Assembly: GCA_014804795.1 (NCBI GenBank) | Contig: JAAUZC010000015.1 | Coordinates: 133,857-197,856 of the forward strand | Length of the DNA: 64,000 nt | Source of the DNA: Lachnospiraceae bacterium | Lineage (GTDB): Bacteria; Bacillota; Clostridia; Lachnospirales; Lachnospiraceae | Direction of reading: 5' to 3' | Part shown: positions 62,257 through 64,000 of the stretch, piece by piece | Layout: the number at the start of each line of letters is the position of its first letter | How positions within the stretch are numbered: the stretch's first letter is position 1 | Notes under the pieces: generated by a model | The model's input: the letters and a program-made list of their open reading frames with translations, nothing else | What the model was told of the DNA's origin: nothing | Databases searched by the model: none | Translations under genes and position numbers: made by a program

Positions 62257-63483
62257 TCACGACTCCTCTTTCCATGTTAATGGAATATAATTTTCCTTTT
62301 CGTTATAAAAATCCTTTTTCAGGATTACAAAAAAATCTCCGATTCCTGTATCAGGATCATCCTTAGTGACAAGAAAATAATCCCCAAATGCACCCCAGAC
62401 ATGGATGTACTCCATAAACCCGCGATTCATCTCTGCCGTCTTCCCTTTCTCTATATCATAATAATAATAACGTTGGCTTTCCTCCTCTTCCATGACATAG
62501 AATACTTTTCCATCTACGTAATACAACAATTTATCTGCCGTTACAATTGACTGACTTTCACCGGTATCCATATCCCAGACTGCAATTTCGAATTGTTCAT
62601 ATCTGTTCTCCATGGATTTTCCATCTTTCCCGAACATGCTTATAAACTTGTTTTCATACAGGTAAGCTTCCTGAAATAACTGATCTTCATAAATCTGCTC
62701 GGACTTATCTGCCGAGATATCATAAGAATACCAGTCTACCTGATGTTTGGCTTCCTCATAATTTTTTCCGTCATACTTCTTTTCAAAGTAGCTTTCTCTG
62801 TAGTAAATCTTGCCGTTATAGAATCCTACAATATACAAGTCACTGCTATATGCCCTTTTTCGTTCCGTCAGGTTGGTAATCTCCCCTGTCTGCAGATCCA
62901 GCTTGAAAAGCCATGTTTCATTTTCTCCTGTGGGACTTTCCATGCCATCTTCATCCTTTTCTGTAAGAATGGCGGTGCCTGACATATACAGACATTCTCC
63001 ATCAACCACAAATGGCAGAATGACAGTATTTTCAAAACTTGCAATTTCTTTCTGCCCGGTACGGTCAAGCCCTGATTGGACAATGGAAGACGTCTGGGTG
63101 GCCAAAACCGCATTAAACATATAAAGAGAATCTTCCAGTACAAACCCGCATCCTCCAAGGGCATCCGGCAAATATGCATTGCAGCGCTGTTCATCAGGAG
63201 TGTCCTGGTACCAGGCCTTGTGGGTGCAGTTTGGCTTATTGCAGACAATGACATCCTGTTTGGTATGATAATCAAAAAAATACAGAAATCCCGTACTGTT
63301 CGTATGATAAATTCCATCATCGGATGCAAACCCGGCGTTTTGCATTGTATCATAATACTGTGCGTCTGCTCCTGTGACCTGAGCGGATTTCCGATAAAGA
63401 ACATAGCTCCCAATCGTAATCACAAGGAACAAAAGGATTGCAACAGAAACAAATAAACGTATTTTTCTTCTTTTATCTTTCAT
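62257..63483 (-). CDS. Membrane-anchored beta-propeller-like protein
   Basis: 408 aa from the ATG at 63,483 (GGAGGGCAAACT upstream), overlapping the solute-binding gene stop by 11 nt. One N-terminal anchor helix (about 10-30), then an all-beta outside region with repeated aromatic motifs (GIYHTNSTGFLYFFDYH, LYMFNAV, LYMSGTAIL, KIYYRESYFEKKY) like DUF5050/WD-type propellers. C81, C86, H88 and C101 (CNKPNCTHK and QRCN) form a conserved-looking metal-binding-type set. Function unknown; it could assist the ABC-2 transporter. Confidence 0.65.
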   Translation of the reverse strand: MKDKRRKIRLFVSVAILLFLVITIGSYVLYRKSAQVTGADAQYYDTMQNAGFASDDGIYHTNSTGFLYFFDYHTKQDVIVCNKPNCTHKAWYQDTPDEQRCNAYLPDALGGCGFVLEDSLYMFNAVLATQTSSIVQSGLDRTGQKEIASFENTVILPFVVDGECLYMSGTAILTEKDEDGMESPTGENETWLFKLDLQTGEITNLTERKRAYSSDLYIVGFYNGKIYYRESYFEKKYDGKNYEEAKHQVDWYSYDISADKSEQIYEDQLFQEAYLYENKFISMFGKDGKSMENRYEQFEIAVWDMDTGESQSIVTADKLLYYVDGKVFYVMEEEESQRYYYYDIEKGKTAEMNRGFMEYIHVWGAFGDYFLVTKDDPDTGIGDFFVILKKDFYNEKENYIPLTWKEES

Positions 63484-64000
63484 AGTTTGCCCTCCACTCC
63501 GTAAGCTGCCTGTTAAATTCTTCAATAATCTTATCTATTCCGGCTTCCTTCAGCTCTGCGTTAATCTCAGAAAGAGAAGCATCAATATCTTCTGTTTCAA
63601 GCCGGAACAAATTGCTGACCTCACTGGAAAGTCTTCGTTCTTCCAAGTTTTCATAATATACTGCGTTCGTTGCGTCCACTTCTTCCGCAACTGAAGTCGG
63701 ATCAAAACGAAATCCATCCGGAATAAATGATTCGCACTGTTCATAATATCTGGCCTGAAAATCCATCTTATCCACAGCGGTATCGTTTTGTGAATAGGCA
63801 ATCAGCGCATTCGTATAATGTTCGCCAAACACCCACAGTAAGTTTGACGGCAGGCGTGTTGCCACGTTATCTTCTATTATATATTCTCTCCCTTCATTTC
63901 CATACAAAATCAGATTGGCAATATCCGGATCGGTATACAAACGTGTCAGAAAATCAAGCGCATTCTCCCGGTTTTGCGACCATGAGGCAACAGCAGTCTG
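63473..64000 (-). CDS. Extracellular solute-binding protein, C-terminal part
   Basis: The frame is open to the window end, giving the last 175 residues of a larger protein. The pattern ASWSQNRENALDFLTRLYTD, then PDIANLILYGNEGREYIIED is that of family 1 solute-binding lipoproteins with the DUF3502-type C-terminus, which bind sugars or peptides for ABC importers. The rest, including any signal peptide, lies beyond the edge. It may belong to an importer cluster outside the window. Confidence 0.75.
   Translation of the reverse strand, partial: QTAVASWSQNRENALDFLTRLYTDPDIANLILYGNEGREYIIEDNVATRLPSNLLWVFGEHYTNALIAYSQNDTAVDKMDFQARYYEQCESFIPDGFRFDPTSVAEEVDATNAVYYENLEERRLSSEVSNLFRLETEDIDASLSEINAELKEAGIDKIIEEFNRQLTEWRANYER

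Overview
The window looks like a chromosomal segment of a motile, spore-forming member of the Clostridia, most likely Lachnospiraceae (inference). Reasons: a Bacillus/Clostridium-type fla/che operon with FliY, YlxF and FlhF/FlhG; CodY; the sporulation and germination genes sigK, spoIIP and gpr; and families common in Clostridia (DUF4317, DUF1836, DUF2974, DUF3810). Almost everything before 41.7 kb lies on the minus strand.

Positions 1-27,001 (minus strand) hold a nearly complete fla/che gene cluster. In transcription order it is flgB, flgC, fliE, fliF, fliG, fliH, fliI, fliJ, ylxF/motE, fliK, flgD, a TIGR02530-type hook-region gene, flgE, then motA, motB, fliL, fliM, fliY, cheY, fliO, fliP, fliQ, fliR, flhB, flhA, flhF, flhG, a PilZ gene, cheB and the first codons of what is probably cheA. 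A terminator after flgE and a good sigma-A-like promoter before motA suggest two transcription units. Many genes overlap by 1-8 nt, and several use GTG or TTG starts with clear ribosome binding sites.

Positions 27,000-42,300 are housekeeping and sporulation genes in conserved Firmicutes order: comM/yifB-dprA-topA-codY directly upstream of flgB (as in Bacillus), then sigK (uninterrupted), hemW, lepA, spoIIP, gpr, and divergent rpsT. Between lepA and spoIIP sits an accessory insert: a Gfo/Idh/MocA oxidoreductase, a nucleoside phosphorylase and the remains of a toxin-antitoxin pair.

Positions 42,300-52,500 are accessory: an ARE-type ABC-F ribosome-protection gene behind a readable transcription attenuator (uORF, antiterminator, terminator overlapping the ribosome binding site), a TPM-domain/zinc-ribbon membrane pair, DUF4317, tRNA-Leu(CAG), a DUF2974 hydrolase-like protein, a DUF3810 membrane protein, a SARP-type response regulator, DUF1836 and a YerC/TrpR-like repressor.

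Positions 52,500-64,000 hold a response regulator/histidine kinase/ABC ATPase/FtsX-permease module on the plus strand, a frameshifted tocopherol-cyclase-like gene with another decayed remnant next to it, and a minus-strand ABC-2 transporter followed upstream by a membrane-anchored propeller-like protein and the C-terminal end of an extracellular solute-binding protein that runs off the window. No rRNA, insertion sequence, prophage or CRISPR array was seen. The most informative non-gene signal is the ABC-F attenuator at 43.80-44.15 kb.
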